Assembly (NCBI RefSeq): GCF_016907715.1
Contig: NZ_JAFBCM010000001.1
Location: forward strand, 2,046,001-2,110,000
DNA length: 64,000 bases
Source: Tenggerimyces flavus
Lineage (GTDB): Bacteria; Actinomycetota; Actinomycetes; Propionibacteriales; Actinopolymorphaceae
Direction: 5' to 3'
Positions 33,072 to 41,818 of this stretch are shown here, in pieces. A program made the translations under genes and the position numbers. The stretch's first letter is position 1. Each line of letters opens with the position of its first letter. Below the pieces are notes generated by a model. That model did not search any database and was not told the origin of the DNA. It saw nothing but the letters and a program-made list of their open reading frames with translations.

Positions 33072-36000
33072 GTGCAAGTTGTGCGTCATTCCGCACGCAG
33101 TCTTGCGCTCGCGATCATCGCGGGCGCGGTGGCTGTCAGCACTGTGGCAGCGCTCCCCGCGCAAGCGGGCGAGACGCAGCGCGCGTCGGCCGAACCGAAG
33201 GCCGGCAAGTCCGTCGCCACCGTCACCCTGATCACGGGCGACAAGGTGACCCTGCTCAAGGCGAAGAACGGCCGCACCACCGTTCTGCCGCGAGCAGCCA
33301 GGGGCCGGGAGGGCATCACCTTCGGGGTCCGTGAACACGGGAAGGTCATCGCGGTCTACCCGTCCGACGCCGTGGGCCTGGTGGCCCAGGGCAAGCTGGA
33401 CAAGCGTCTGTTCGACGTGGCTGGGCTCGTCGCGGCGGGGTACGACGACGCCAAATCGAAGACGCTGCCGCTGATCGTCCGGCAGCGCCCCAGCAAGCAG
33501 CTGGGCAAGCCGAAGGGCATCATTCCCAACCGTTCGCTGCCGTCGATCGGCGCGACGGCGGTGAAGCAGACGAAGAAGGACGGCACGAAGTTCTGGGGGT
33601 GGCTGGTCGGCTCGGTCAACCGCAAGCCCGGCACGTCCGCGAGTCTGAACGGCACCGTGGACAAGGTCTGGCTGGACGGCAAGGTCAAGGCCACGCTGGA
33701 GCGGAGCGTCCCGCAGGTCCGCGCACCGCAGGCGTGGAAGGCCGGCTTCACCGGCAAGGGCGTCCGCGTCGCCGTTCTCGACACCGGCATCGACGAGAAC
33801 CACCAGGACCTGAAGGGCGCGGTCGTCGCGCGGCAGGACTTCTCCGGTACGGGTGACACGGCCGACCTGTTCGGCCACGGCACGCACGTCGCCTCGATCA
33901 TCACCGGCAACGGCGCGAAGTCGGCCGGCAAGTTGAAGGGTGTCGCGCCCGACGTCGCGCTGGTCAACGGCAAGGTGCTCGACAACGAGGGCTTCGGTTC
34001 GGAGTCGGGGATCATCGCCGGCATGGACTGGGCCACGCGTACGGCGAAGGCCAAGGTCGTCAACATGAGTCTCGGCGGCGACCCGACCGACGGCACCGAC
34101 CCGATGTCGCAGGCCGTCAACACCCTGACGGCGTCCACCGGCGCGCTGTTCGTGATCGCGGCGGGAAACGCGTACGACAACTTCTCGGTGGGGACGCCGG
34201 GTGCGGCCGACAAGGCGCTCACCGTCGCCGCCACCGAGCGCGACCTCACCACCGCTGACTTCTCGAGCAAGGGTCCGCGGGTCGGCGACTTCGCGCTGAA
34301 GCCTGACATCTCCGCACCGGGGGTCGACATCGCCGCCGCCCGTGCCGCTGGCACGAACATCGGCGACAACCTGGATGCCTTCTACACAAGGCTTTCCGGC
34401 ACCTCGATGGCGACGCCGCACGTTGCGGGCGCGGCCGCGATCCTGGCTCAGCGTTCCCCGAAGTGGAAGTCCGACCAGCTCAAGACGGCTCTGATGAGCA
34501 CCGCGAACGCGCCGAAGGGCCGTCCGTGGGAGCAGGGCGCCGGCTTCCTCAACGTCGAGCGCGCGGTCAAGGCGAACGTGTGGTCGTACGAGGGCAGCAT
34601 CTCGCGGTTCTACAAGTGGCCGCACACGAAGGTCGACTCCACGTCGGTGCACTACGTCAACCGCAGTACCAAGGCGATCAAGCTGAACGTCGCGTTCCAC
34701 CCGGCCGATGTGGCTGGCGCTCCGATCCCGGCGGGCGTCTTCTCCGGGGTGCCGAAGACCGTCACGGTCCCGGCCGGTGGAACGGTCGCGGTGCCGGTCA
34801 AGATCGACCCGACGAAGAGCAAGCCGAACAAGTTCTACGTCGGCACGATCATCGCCTCCGCCGCGGGGATCACGATCCGCAACGCGGTCTCGGTGCACGT
34901 GGAGCCCGAGTCGTACGACGTGACGCTCGACTACACCGACCGCAACGGCCAGAAGGTCACCAGCCTGGACCGGTTCGCGCAACTGCCGGTCGTGCTGAAC
35001 CCGTACACGGGCAACTTCTGGGACGTGCGGGCGAAGGGCGGCAAGCTCGTCGCGCGGGTGCCGAAGGGCACGACGTTCGCGGTGACGGAGAACCTCATCA
35101 CGCCGGGCAAGGACGAGGTCGCTCCGTCGATCACGGTGATCTCCAAGCCGTCGTTCGCGGTGACCGCCAACACGACGGTCAGCCTGGATGCGCGGCAGGC
35201 CAAGAAGGTCTCGGTCAAGCTCGACCAGAACGCGCAGACCGAGTTCTGGCAGCTGTCGGTGATGGAGGCGATCCCGGACACCCAGTGGCACAGCTACTCG
35301 CTGGGCTTCCCGTCGCCGCCGGACGCGTACGTGCTGGCGACCGCTCCGGTCGCTGGGCGGAAGTACCAGTTCACGTACTACCAGGAGGCCGAGGCGGGTG
35401 ACACGACGTACGAGACCGTGTCGGCGACGTCGCAGCGGCTGCCGGCCGACCCGACGTACACGGTGAAGGACTCGTCGCTGTCGGAGGTCACGTTCTCGAT
35501 CGGCTCGGGTGGCAAGGCGCTGCCCGGTGCGTTGGGACACGGGCTGGCGTACGACGCGAACGGGCTGCTCTTCAACTTCGGCTACGAGCGTCCGGTCGAC
35601 CTTCCGTCCACGCGCAAGCACCTGGTGACGACGGAGGTCAACGGCAGCGTCGAGGCGCTGTGGAGCGGGTATCTGTACGGCTTCGACTCCACGAGCGGGA
35701 ACGCGCTGTTCGTGCAGGAGGCTCGGGAGCGGGCGTACTCGGGCACGGCGGAGTTCCGGAAGCGGGAGTTCCTGACGCCGGCGTACGGGTCGTCGGCGTT
35801 CGGCCTGCACTTCGGCGACGGCGGGATGGTGCTGTTCACGGAGCCTGTGAACAGCGCGAACGGTCCGGTGTTCGCGTTCGAGGACTCGATCGGCGGTCAG
35901 CTGCAGCTGAAGCGGAACGGGACTGTGATTGGGTCGTCCAACAACCCGTACTCCGTCGAGGCCCTGGGCTCGGCGACGGGGACGGCCACGTACGCGCTCG

Positions 36001-36428
36001 AGCTGCAGACGGGGCACCAGCTGTCGTGGCTGAACTACGGGCGGCAGGTCTCGGGGTCGTGGACGTTCAAGGCGACGAAGCCGGGTGCGGGGGATGCGCA
36101 GCAGTACAACCTGGTGGCGCCGCGCGTCAGCGGTGACTTCTCGCCGTCGGGCGATGCCCCGGCGGGGTCGAGCTTGCCGTTGACGATCCAGTCCGACCCG
36201 GGGACGCCTTGGCTGAGCAAGGTCGAGCTGTCGATCTCGTACGACGACGGCGCGACCTGGCGTGCGCTCACGGTCATGCCCGACCCGGACGGGTTCAAGA
36301 CGACAGCGCCGTTGCCGAACGTGGCCTCGGGCTTCGCCTCGCTCCGCATCAAGGCCACCGGCGGCGACCCCACGTCGACGGCTGACCTCACCATCCTGCG
36401 CGCCTTCGGTATCAAGCGCGTGAGCTAG
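33072..36428 (+). CDS. Large secreted S8 (subtilisin-like) serine protease, second copy
   Basis: A 1118-residue secreted protease, paralogous to the one at 6411. GTG 33072 has GGGGGA upstream. The signal peptide ends near PAQAGE. The pro-region (VATVTLITGDKVTLL) matches that of the paralogue. The S8 domain spans about 215-490: Asp237 (VAVLDTGID), His269 (FGHGTHVAS), Asn366 (IAAGN) and Ser445 (SGTSMAT), all canonical. The C-terminal 600 residues are beta-rich, without a cell-wall anchor. A hairpin with GTCTCG/CGAGAC arms lies in the leader. It ends in a strong terminator. Confidence 0.92.
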   Translation: MQVVRHSARSLALAIIAGAVAVSTVAALPAQAGETQRASAEPKAGKSVATVTLITGDKVTLLKAKNGRTTVLPRAARGREGITFGVREHGKVIAVYPSDAVGLVAQGKLDKRLFDVAGLVAAGYDDAKSKTLPLIVRQRPSKQLGKPKGIIPNRSLPSIGATAVKQTKKDGTKFWGWLVGSVNRKPGTSASLNGTVDKVWLDGKVKATLERSVPQVRAPQAWKAGFTGKGVRVAVLDTGIDENHQDLKGAVVARQDFSGTGDTADLFGHGTHVASIITGNGAKSAGKLKGVAPDVALVNGKVLDNEGFGSESGIIAGMDWATRTAKAKVVNMSLGGDPTDGTDPMSQAVNTLTASTGALFVIAAGNAYDNFSVGTPGAADKALTVAATERDLTTADFSSKGPRVGDFALKPDISAPGVDIAAARAAGTNIGDNLDAFYTRLSGTSMATPHVAGAAAILAQRSPKWKSDQLKTALMSTANAPKGRPWEQGAGFLNVERAVKANVWSYEGSISRFYKWPHTKVDSTSVHYVNRSTKAIKLNVAFHPADVAGAPIPAGVFSGVPKTVTVPAGGTVAVPVKIDPTKSKPNKFYVGTIIASAAGITIRNAVSVHVEPESYDVTLDYTDRNGQKVTSLDRFAQLPVVLNPYTGNFWDVRAKGGKLVARVPKGTTFAVTENLITPGKDEVAPSITVISKPSFAVTANTTVSLDARQAKKVSVKLDQNAQTEFWQLSVMEAIPDTQWHSYSLGFPSPPDAYVLATAPVAGRKYQFTYYQEAEAGDTTYETVSATSQRLPADPTYTVKDSSLSEVTFSIGSGGKALPGALGHGLAYDANGLLFNFGYERPVDLPSTRKHLVTTEVNGSVEALWSGYLYGFDSTSGNALFVQEARERAYSGTAEFRKREFLTPAYGSSAFGLHFGDGGMVLFTEPVNSANGPVFAFEDSIGGQLQLKRNGTVIGSSNNPYSVEALGSATGTATYALELQTGHQLSWLNYGRQVSGSWTFKATKPGAGDAQQYNLVAPRVSGDFSPSGDAPAGSSLPLTIQSDPGTPWLSKVELSISYDDGATWRALTVMPDPDGFKTTAPLPNVASGFASLRIKATGGDPTSTADLTILRAFGIKRVS

Positions 36429-36444
36429 GGGAACGCATCAACGG

Positions 36445-36475
36445 AAGCGCCCCGGCCTGTTGGGCCGGGGCGCTT
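36445..36475 (+). terminator. Terminator between the S8 protease and the molybdopterin enzyme
   Basis: A perfect 13-bp stem (AAGCGCCCCGGCC, 36445-36457, with 36463-36475) has a TGTTG loop and is followed by TC. It lies between convergent genes and could stop both transcripts. Confidence 0.85.
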
Positions 36476-36488
36476 TCGCGTGCCCGGG

Positions 36489-37997
36489 TTAGTTGACCTT
36501 CACCGACACGGTGTGCCAGCCGGAGGCGCCGTTCGGGGCGGGAGGGGCGAGCTGGTCGGTCTGGGTGTCGCCCTCGGCGTCGGTCGCGCGGACCTGGAGC
36601 TTGTACGAGCCGGCCGTCGCGCCGGTCCACTGCCAGGTCCACTGGCGCCACGAGTCCACCGTAGGTTCGCCGGCCAGCCGCGCGGCCTGCCACGGGCCCT
36701 CGTCGACGCGCACCTCGACCTTGTCGATGCCGCGGTGCTGCGCCCACGCCACGCCCGCGACGACGACGTCGCCGGCGGGCACGGTGGCGTTGGACCGGGG
36801 TACGTCGATGCGCGACTGGGTCTTGATCGGCGCCTGCTCGTCCCACCCGCGCGGTGTCCAGTACGCGTCGAACCGGTCGAACCGCGTCACCTCGATGTCC
36901 ACGACCCACTTCGTCGCCGACACGTACCCGTACAGCCCCGGCACCACCATCCGCACCGGGAAGCCGTGCTCCAACGGCAGCGGCGCGCCGTTCATCGCGA
37001 ACGCCAACAGGGAGTCCCGCGCGTCCGTCAGCACCGACAGCGGCGTCCCGCAGGTCCAGCCGTCCACCGACGTCGACTTCACCGCGTCCGCGCCGGCGAG
37101 CGGACCGGCTTCGCGGAGCACCTCGGCGATCCGTACGCCGGACCACTGTGCGTTGCCGATCAGGTCGCCGCCGACCTCGTTCGAGACGCACGCGAGCGTG
37201 GCCCAGCTGTGCACGACTGGCCGCTTCAGCAGGTCGGCGAGCGACAGCTCGATCGGCTTCTCGACCATGCCGTGCACCTTCAGGCGCCATTCGTTCGGGT
37301 CGACGAGCGGGACCGAGAGCGCGGTGTCGATCCGGTAGAACGTGTCGTTCGGCGTCTGCCAGGTCGACAGGCCCTTGAGGCCGAGCTCGGCGATCGCGGG
37401 CGGCTGGGGCGTCGGCGGGCTGGGCAGGTTGAGCGCCGAACGGGCGTCCTCGAGACCGAGCCGCCGCCCGAGCCAGAGCCGCCCGGCGCCCGCCGCGAGG
37501 AGCGAGCCGAGCGCGACGGCACCGGCGTTCAGCAGCAGCTCGCGGCGGCCGTTGTCCGACTCGCGCTTGGGGACGAACCGGTCGAGCAGGAACGGCAGCA
37601 GCACCACCGCGACCAGGCCGGCCGCGAGCGACGGCAGCGCGTTCGTGACCCCTGCTCCTGGCCTCGTCGCCGCGGCGAGGGTCGCTACGGCGGCGAGGAC
37701 GACCAGTAGGACGAGCCCGAGGCCGCGCCGGAACGCCGCGATGATGCCGGCGGCGACGGAGAGGGCGCCGAGCAGCACGACGATGAGGATGACCAGGAAC
37801 AGCTTGTCGTTCGTCCCGAACAACTGGATCGCCAGATCCTTCATCCACGGCGGGACGAGGTCGATGAACGCCGCGCCGACGGCCTCGACCGGGGTCTCCC
37901 GGACGCTGAACAGCCCGGCGACGAGCTCGGCGGCGCCGAGGCCGGCGCCGGCGGCGAGGACGCCAGCCAGCGCGGACCGGGGAAGCGTGGGGGTCAC
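36489..37997 (-). CDS. Membrane-anchored molybdopterin-dependent oxidoreductase (sulfite oxidase fold)
   Basis: A 502-residue protein. The GTG at 37997 has AGGA eight bases upstream. About five membrane helices fill residues 1-185. The periplasmic sulfite-oxidase-type molybdopterin domain follows (about 225-400), with the Mo-ligand cysteine in ATLACVSNEVGG. The C-terminal Ig-like dimerisation domain (about 410-500) has VAWAQHRGIDKVEVRVDEGPW. This design matches YedY/nitrate-reductase-like enzymes of actinobacteria; the substrate and electron partner are unknown. A 27-residue membrane peptide gene lies directly upstream on the same strand. Confidence 0.88.
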   Translation of the reverse strand: MTPTLPRSALAGVLAAGAGLGAAELVAGLFSVRETPVEAVGAAFIDLVPPWMKDLAIQLFGTNDKLFLVILIVVLLGALSVAAGIIAAFRRGLGLVLLVVLAAVATLAAATRPGAGVTNALPSLAAGLVAVVLLPFLLDRFVPKRESDNGRRELLLNAGAVALGSLLAAGAGRLWLGRRLGLEDARSALNLPSPPTPQPPAIAELGLKGLSTWQTPNDTFYRIDTALSVPLVDPNEWRLKVHGMVEKPIELSLADLLKRPVVHSWATLACVSNEVGGDLIGNAQWSGVRIAEVLREAGPLAGADAVKSTSVDGWTCGTPLSVLTDARDSLLAFAMNGAPLPLEHGFPVRMVVPGLYGYVSATKWVVDIEVTRFDRFDAYWTPRGWDEQAPIKTQSRIDVPRSNATVPAGDVVVAGVAWAQHRGIDKVEVRVDEGPWQAARLAGEPTVDSWRQWTWQWTGATAGSYKLQVRATDAEGDTQTDQLAPPAPNGASGWHTVSVKVN

Positions 37998-38061
37998 ATC
38001 TGGAATCCTCGCTCGGAATGCCGGCGAGCGCACACTCCCGCCGGCAGACGTCATCGGACCG

Positions 38062-38145
38062 TCACAACACGGCGGCGAGCACCACGATCAGCAGCAGGAT
38101 GCCGAGCACGCCGGGGATGATCAGCCGGCGATGCTTCGGGTTCAC
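38062..38145 (-). CDS. Very small membrane protein (27 residues)
   Basis: A GTG-started frame encodes VNPKHRRLIIPGVLGILLLI followed by seven more residues: a basic start, one hydrophobic helix and a stop. Tiny proteins beginning NPKHR and continuing with one helix are seen in many actinobacteria and have no known function. It is on the minus strand, 64 bases upstream of the molybdopterin oxidoreductase gene and could share its transcript. MITE copy 2 begins six bases before its start codon, so its natural ribosome binding site may have been displaced. Confidence 0.55.
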   Translation of the reverse strand: MNPKHRRLIIPGVLGILLLIVVLAAVL

Positions 38146-38151
38146 GGGCAG

Positions 38152-38327
38152 GCCGTGTCGCTCGAGTAGCGTCGGTCATCGCGCGCAGCGCGGTGGCGCG
38201 CGGCGCACCGCGCCCGGCTGGGCGTGGTGCAGGAGGAACTCATAGTCCGTCCTCTGGGTGACGAACTGGACCGCGGCCAGGCGGGATGCGGGGTGTCGCG
38301 CGTCAGGCGATAGTCGAGTGACACGGC
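38152..38327. mobile_element. MITE-like element, copy 2
   Basis: A 176-bp element, clearly related to that at 29114, in the same orientation. The terminal inverted repeats are GCCGTGTCGCTCGAGTAGCG at the left and a near complement at the right, three mismatches. The right flank is CTAG and overlaps the ThpR stop codon; the left flank is GCAG, so the target duplication is not intact. It separates the small membrane gene from the thpR-like gene. Confidence 0.75.
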
Positions 38328-38888
38328 CTAGACCTTACCTGCGAGGGGCCAGGAGGCGATCGTCTCGTACCTCGCCCGGCCGCCTGCGCCCTGGGCGAGA
38401 TGGGACCGGACGAGTTCCACCTCGGTCGCCGTCCAGGTCGGGCTGGCGTACTCCGTGAGCGCCTCGACCGCCGGCCGTACGTCCGTCGGCGTCCGCAGCC
38501 GCGCAAGGGTGAGGTGGGGCTTGTATCGGTTCTCCGTGAGCTCGATCCCCGCCCGCCTCGCCGCGGCGGTGACCGATCGGGCCAGGTCGCGGAGGGGCTG
38601 GAAGTCTCCGCGTACGCCGGTCCACAGCACCCGAGCGTTCTTCGCCGACCCGAAGCCACCGCCTCCGGTGAGCGCGAGCGTGACGGGTGCGTGGCGCGCG
38701 GCGGCGCGGGCGAGGCGGCGTTCCAGCTCCAGCCGGGTCGCGTCGTCGACCTCGCCGAAGAACGCGAGCGTCACGTGCCAGTGCTCCGGCGCCGTCCAGC
38801 GGTAGGGGAGATCGCGCAGCGGCGCGACGGCGTTCGCCAACGAGATGAGAACGGGCTCGGGAGGGACGAGCGCCGCGAACAGCCGCAC
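38328..38888 (-). CDS. thpR: RNA 2',3'-cyclic phosphodiesterase (2'-5' RNA ligase family)
   Basis: A 186-residue 2H phosphoesterase. Both catalytic tetrads are present: HVTL (HWHVTLAFFGEV, near residue 39) and HLTL (YKPHLTLARL, near 131). The start FAALVPPEPV and the GTGGFG-like middle are typical of ThpR, which opens 2',3'-cyclic phosphates at RNA ends. GTG 38888 lies four bases after the stop of the P-loop ATPase gene, so the two form an operon. The stop codon TAG is shared with the edge of MITE copy 2. Confidence 0.88.
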   Translation of the reverse strand: MRLFAALVPPEPVLISLANAVAPLRDLPYRWTAPEHWHVTLAFFGEVDDATRLELERRLARAAARHAPVTLALTGGGGFGSAKNARVLWTGVRGDFQPLRDLARSVTAAARRAGIELTENRYKPHLTLARLRTPTDVRPAVEALTEYASPTWTATEVELVRSHLAQGAGGRARYETIASWPLAGKV

Positions 38889-38892
38889 CAGG

Positions 38893-39960
38893 CTAGGCCT
38901 TCGGTTCCTCGGGCGAGGTCTCGGCGATCGCGAGCTCGAGGTGTCCGAGGTCGATGGTCTCCGCGCCCTCGTCCCAGGCCTGGGCGAGCGCGGTGTGGAC
39001 GACGAACAGCACCCGCCGGCGGATGTCCGACGTCCCTCCGCGCGTGTAGTGCCGGAACAGGGCGGCAAGGGCGTCGTCGTCGAGCAGCGGCACGTCGGGG
39101 CCGATGCCGTGCTCGCCGGCCCGATGTGCGAGCAGCTTGGCGAGCGCGGCGGCGTCCGGGACGCGCGGGATCCGGATCGTGGTCTCGATGAACCCGGCGG
39201 TCGGCTGGTACGCGGGATGGTTCAGGTAGCTGTTGTGCACCGCGAGAACGGTGGGCGCGGCCAGATCCTCGGCGAGCAGGCGTACGACGCGGCCGAAGAA
39301 GCCGTCGATCAGGTCGTCCACGTTCGGGAACGCGGCGCCGAACCACTTGTCGGTGTCGTCGAACACAAGCACCGGCATCAGGTCGTGCGCGCTGATCAGG
39401 TCCAGGATCGAGCGGGCCTGGTCGAGGACCTCGCTGCTCGGGCGGGGCAGCGGCTGCGTGACCGTACCCAGCTCGACAGCCAGCTCGACCTTCGCCTCCA
39501 GCCAGCCGATGCCGCCGCCGATGCGCCGGAACCGATGCTCGGCACCGGCAATGGGCGTGGAGTGGTCGACGAACTCCTTGGTCTTGGACGCGTCGCGCGG
39601 GTGGGCGTGCTGGACGTACCTTGCGACCGTACGGACGACATGGCCGGCGAACTCGACCGGATCGCGCGCGACCTCGGGCCGTTCGACCGCGACGGGAATC
39701 GGCAACGGGGCAAGGCCTTCGACGAGCGGACCGAGCACGTGGCCGATGACGCTGGACTTCCCACTGCCGCTGCCCCCGACGAGCGCGACCTGCTCACCGC
39801 GCCGAATCGCCTGTCCCAGTGGCTTTTCGCAGATGGGCTGGCCGACGAGCTCGTCGAACGGAACGTGATAGCGGTACAGCTCGTCCAGGGCAGGTGCCGG
39901 ATCGAACGCGTGTCCTTCCCACAGTGCAAGGAGATCAGCCGAGCTCACTGTCGTGACCAT
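38893..39960 (-). CDS. P-loop ATPase (AAA/KAP-like)
   Basis: A 355-residue ATPase. Walker A is LVGGSGSGKSSVIG (about residues 60-73). Walker B is PVLVFDDTDKW (about 199-209). The C-terminal part (GGTSDIRRRVLFVVHTALAQAWDEG) resembles the sensor-2/lid of Orc/KAP-type ATPases. ATG 39960 has GGGCGGGT upstream; an in-frame codon 15 bases earlier is less likely. It is cotranscribed with the thpR-like gene and is preceded by repeat R2 copy 1. A function cannot be assigned; it could work in DNA or RNA processing (inference). Confidence 0.72.
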   Translation of the reverse strand: MVTTVSSADLLALWEGHAFDPAPALDELYRYHVPFDELVGQPICEKPLGQAIRRGEQVALVGGSGSGKSSVIGHVLGPLVEGLAPLPIPVAVERPEVARDPVEFAGHVVRTVARYVQHAHPRDASKTKEFVDHSTPIAGAEHRFRRIGGGIGWLEAKVELAVELGTVTQPLPRPSSEVLDQARSILDLISAHDLMPVLVFDDTDKWFGAAFPNVDDLIDGFFGRVVRLLAEDLAAPTVLAVHNSYLNHPAYQPTAGFIETTIRIPRVPDAAALAKLLAHRAGEHGIGPDVPLLDDDALAALFRHYTRGGTSDIRRRVLFVVHTALAQAWDEGAETIDLGHLELAIAETSPEEPKA

Positions 39961-39983
39961 ACCCGCCCTGCCCACCCGGTTTT

Positions 39984-40420
39984 AATGAAGGGCACCTTCA
40001 TACGAACCTATTGAATGAAGGTGCCCTTCATTCAAACCGGGGGGGAACGGAAGGCCCGGCTTCATCTGCACGACAAGAGGCCGGGGGCCAACAGGCGACC
40101 TCAGCACGGCAACAAACCCGAGCAAGAAGGAACCTGGCCCGGGCACCCGTTCCCGGGGGAGGGGGCGGCGCGTTAAAGACAGGTGGCCGGGCCGGGGCGA
40201 GTCAAGGGCCGCAAACCGGTCGCGAAGCGACGCCTCTCTCCCTGCGCGAAGCGCCCCTAGGGAGGCGCCCTTGACGCGCCCCGGACCGGCCACCACCATC
40301 GACCGCCGCAAGAGCCCACGGCAGCACCAATCGCCCGGAGAGCTCTCAGCGAACACCGCACCGAGAGAGCTCGATCGCCAAGCGAAGCTTCGCCGAGACG
40401 AACCGAGCCACTTCCGCCCG
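39984..40420. repeat. Composite structured repeat R2, copy 1
   Basis: This block of more than 400 bp matches 48113-48550 in order and orientation. It starts with the loop-conserved hairpin (39985-40003 with 40013-40031, one mismatch; loop GAACCTATT at 40004-40012). Next comes a CCCGGG-CACCCGTT-CCCGGG hairpin (around 40138-40157). Then a large hairpin follows whose outer arms (40182-40209 and 40267-40294) start GGTGGCCGG and end CCGGCCACC. Similarity fades near 40420. There is no convincing gene. It occupies the space between the ATPase and EamA genes. Confidence 0.85.
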
Positions 40421-40562
40421 GCCAGCGTCGACCCGGAGCAACTCGGACTTGCCACGGGGAACTCGGGCTAGAAGCCGAGACCTTGTGACAAGTCTGTGGC
40501 AGCCCCGACTGCCCCGCACCGCGACAAACCGCATGGCGGCAGCACACAGGGCGCGGCGCCAC

Positions 40563-40568
40563 TAGGGT
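40563..40568 (+). promoter_or_regulatory. -10 element of the EamA transporter gene, leaderless start
   Basis: TAGGGT ends seven bases before the GTG start, and no ribosome binding site is visible between them. Confidence 0.45.
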
Positions 40569-40575
40569 CCGGACA

Positions 40576-41409
40576 GTGGAGATCGTGCTGGCCATCGCGT
40601 CGGCTGTCGCGTACGGCGTGTCGGACTTCGGTGGGGGCGTGCTCTCCAAGCGGATGCACGTCTTCGTCGTCTTCCTGATCTCCCAGGTCGTCGGCCTCGC
40701 CGTACTCCTCGTCGCCGTAGCCGTGCTGTGGGACGCGTTCTCGGTGGCCGGCGTCGCGTGGGGCGCGGCCGCGGGGGTGGCCGGGGTGATCGGCACGTCG
40801 CTGCTCTACCAGGGCCTCGCGATCGGGCGGATGAGCGTCGTCGCGCCCATCACCGGGGTGGTCGGCGCCGGCGTCCCCGTGGCGTTCGGGCTCGCGATCG
40901 GCGAGCAGCCCGCCCCACTGGCCCTCGCCGGGATGGCGCTCGGGCTCGTCGCCGTCGTCGTCATCACCAGGTCGCCGGACCAGACGACAGCGAAGAGCTC
41001 GAAGCAGTCCGTCCTCTGCGCCCTCGGTGCCGGCCTCGGCTTCGGTACGTTCTACGTCCTGCTCCAACGCTCCCCAGCCGACTCCGGCCTCTGGCCGATG
41101 CTCGGCACCCGCGTCGCGCTGGTCGTCCTCCTCGTGGCGATCGTCGCAGTCCTCCGCCTCCCACCCAAGCCCGAGCGCGCCATGCTGCCGACCCTGATCG
41201 GGCTCGGACTCGTCAACCTGGCCGCCGACCTGCTCTTCCTTCTCGCCACCAGGCAGGGCATGCTCTCGATCGTCGCCGTTCTGACCTCGCTCTACCCCGC
41301 GGTCACGATCGGCCTCGCCGCCGGCTTCCTGCACGAACGCGTCGCCCGAATCCAGCTGCTCGGCCTGCTGGCCGCGGGCGTCGCCATCGCTCTCATCGCC
41401 CTGTCGTAG
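40576..41409 (+). CDS. EamA/DMT family transporter
   Basis: A 277-residue inner-membrane protein with about ten helices in two EamA repeats (residues 1-130 and 145-277). SVVAPITGVVGAGVPVAFGLAIGE and SIVAVLTSLYPAVTIGLAAGFLHERV are the paired repeat signatures. Family members export or import amino acids, nucleosides or other small metabolites. No substrate can be assigned. The promoter spacing suggests a leaderless mRNA. The next gene follows after nine bases. Confidence 0.88.
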   Translation: MEIVLAIASAVAYGVSDFGGGVLSKRMHVFVVFLISQVVGLAVLLVAVAVLWDAFSVAGVAWGAAAGVAGVIGTSLLYQGLAIGRMSVVAPITGVVGAGVPVAFGLAIGEQPAPLALAGMALGLVAVVVITRSPDQTTAKSSKQSVLCALGAGLGFGTFYVLLQRSPADSGLWPMLGTRVALVVLLVAIVAVLRLPPKPERAMLPTLIGLGLVNLAADLLFLLATRQGMLSIVAVLTSLYPAVTIGLAAGFLHERVARIQLLGLLAAGVAIALIALS

Positions 41410-41418
41410 GCCTCTGGC

Positions 41419-41778
41419 ATGGTCACGCCCATGCACGCATCCGACGTCATGCACAAACTCGCCACGGTGATCGACGAACACGCCTGGCACGAGCTGCCAA
41501 GCCTCCTGCACGAGGACTTCACCTGCAGGTACGTCCACACCGGCCAACGGTTCGACGCGCCGAGCTGGGTCCGGTTCAACGCCGAGTACCCAGGCTTCCA
41601 ACGCTTCGTCCTCGAGGACTGCGTCGGCACCGAGGACAGGGCCGTCGGCCGCGCCCACGTCACCGGCATGACCGACGGGGAGCTCCAGCACTTCGAGGTC
41701 GCCACGTTCCTCACCGTTCGCGACGACCTCATCATCGACATGACCGAGGTCTGGGCCGACGTGATCAACCCCGCCTAG
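41419..41778 (+). CDS. Nuclear transport factor 2 (SnoaL-like) fold protein
   Basis: A 119-residue cone-shaped NTF2-like protein. The N-terminal helix HKLATVIDEHAWHELPSLLHEDFTCRY, the central VGRAHVTG strand and C-terminal VATFLTVRDDLIIDMTEVWAD fit SnoaL-like and polyketide-cyclase-type folds. Such proteins are small enzymes or ligand binders. ATG 41431 (fifth codon) is an alternative start. It lies nine bases after the transporter and may be cotranscribed. Confidence 0.75.
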   Translation: MVTPMHASDVMHKLATVIDEHAWHELPSLLHEDFTCRYVHTGQRFDAPSWVRFNAEYPGFQRFVLEDCVGTEDRAVGRAHVTGMTDGELQHFEVATFLTVRDDLIIDMTEVWADVINPA

Positions 41779-41805
41779 CCCGTCGCCGCGACGATTACCC
41801 CTCGA

Positions 41806-41811
41806 TAACGT
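41806..41811 (+). promoter_or_regulatory. -10-like element of the fucosidase gene
   Basis: TAACGT ends seven bases before ATG 41819. The same spacing as at other likely leaderless genes here supports ATG 41819 rather than the GTG nine bases upstream as the start. Confidence 0.35.
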
Positions 41812-41818
41812 GGCGTCG

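Noticed and set aside
33066-36017. A very long open frame (over 900 codons) antisense to the second S8 protease
   Set aside because: High-GC codon bias leaves long open frames opposite real genes. The sense frame has a signal peptide, all catalytic motifs and a terminator; the antisense translation is Arg-rich, low in family signatures and has no ribosome binding site.
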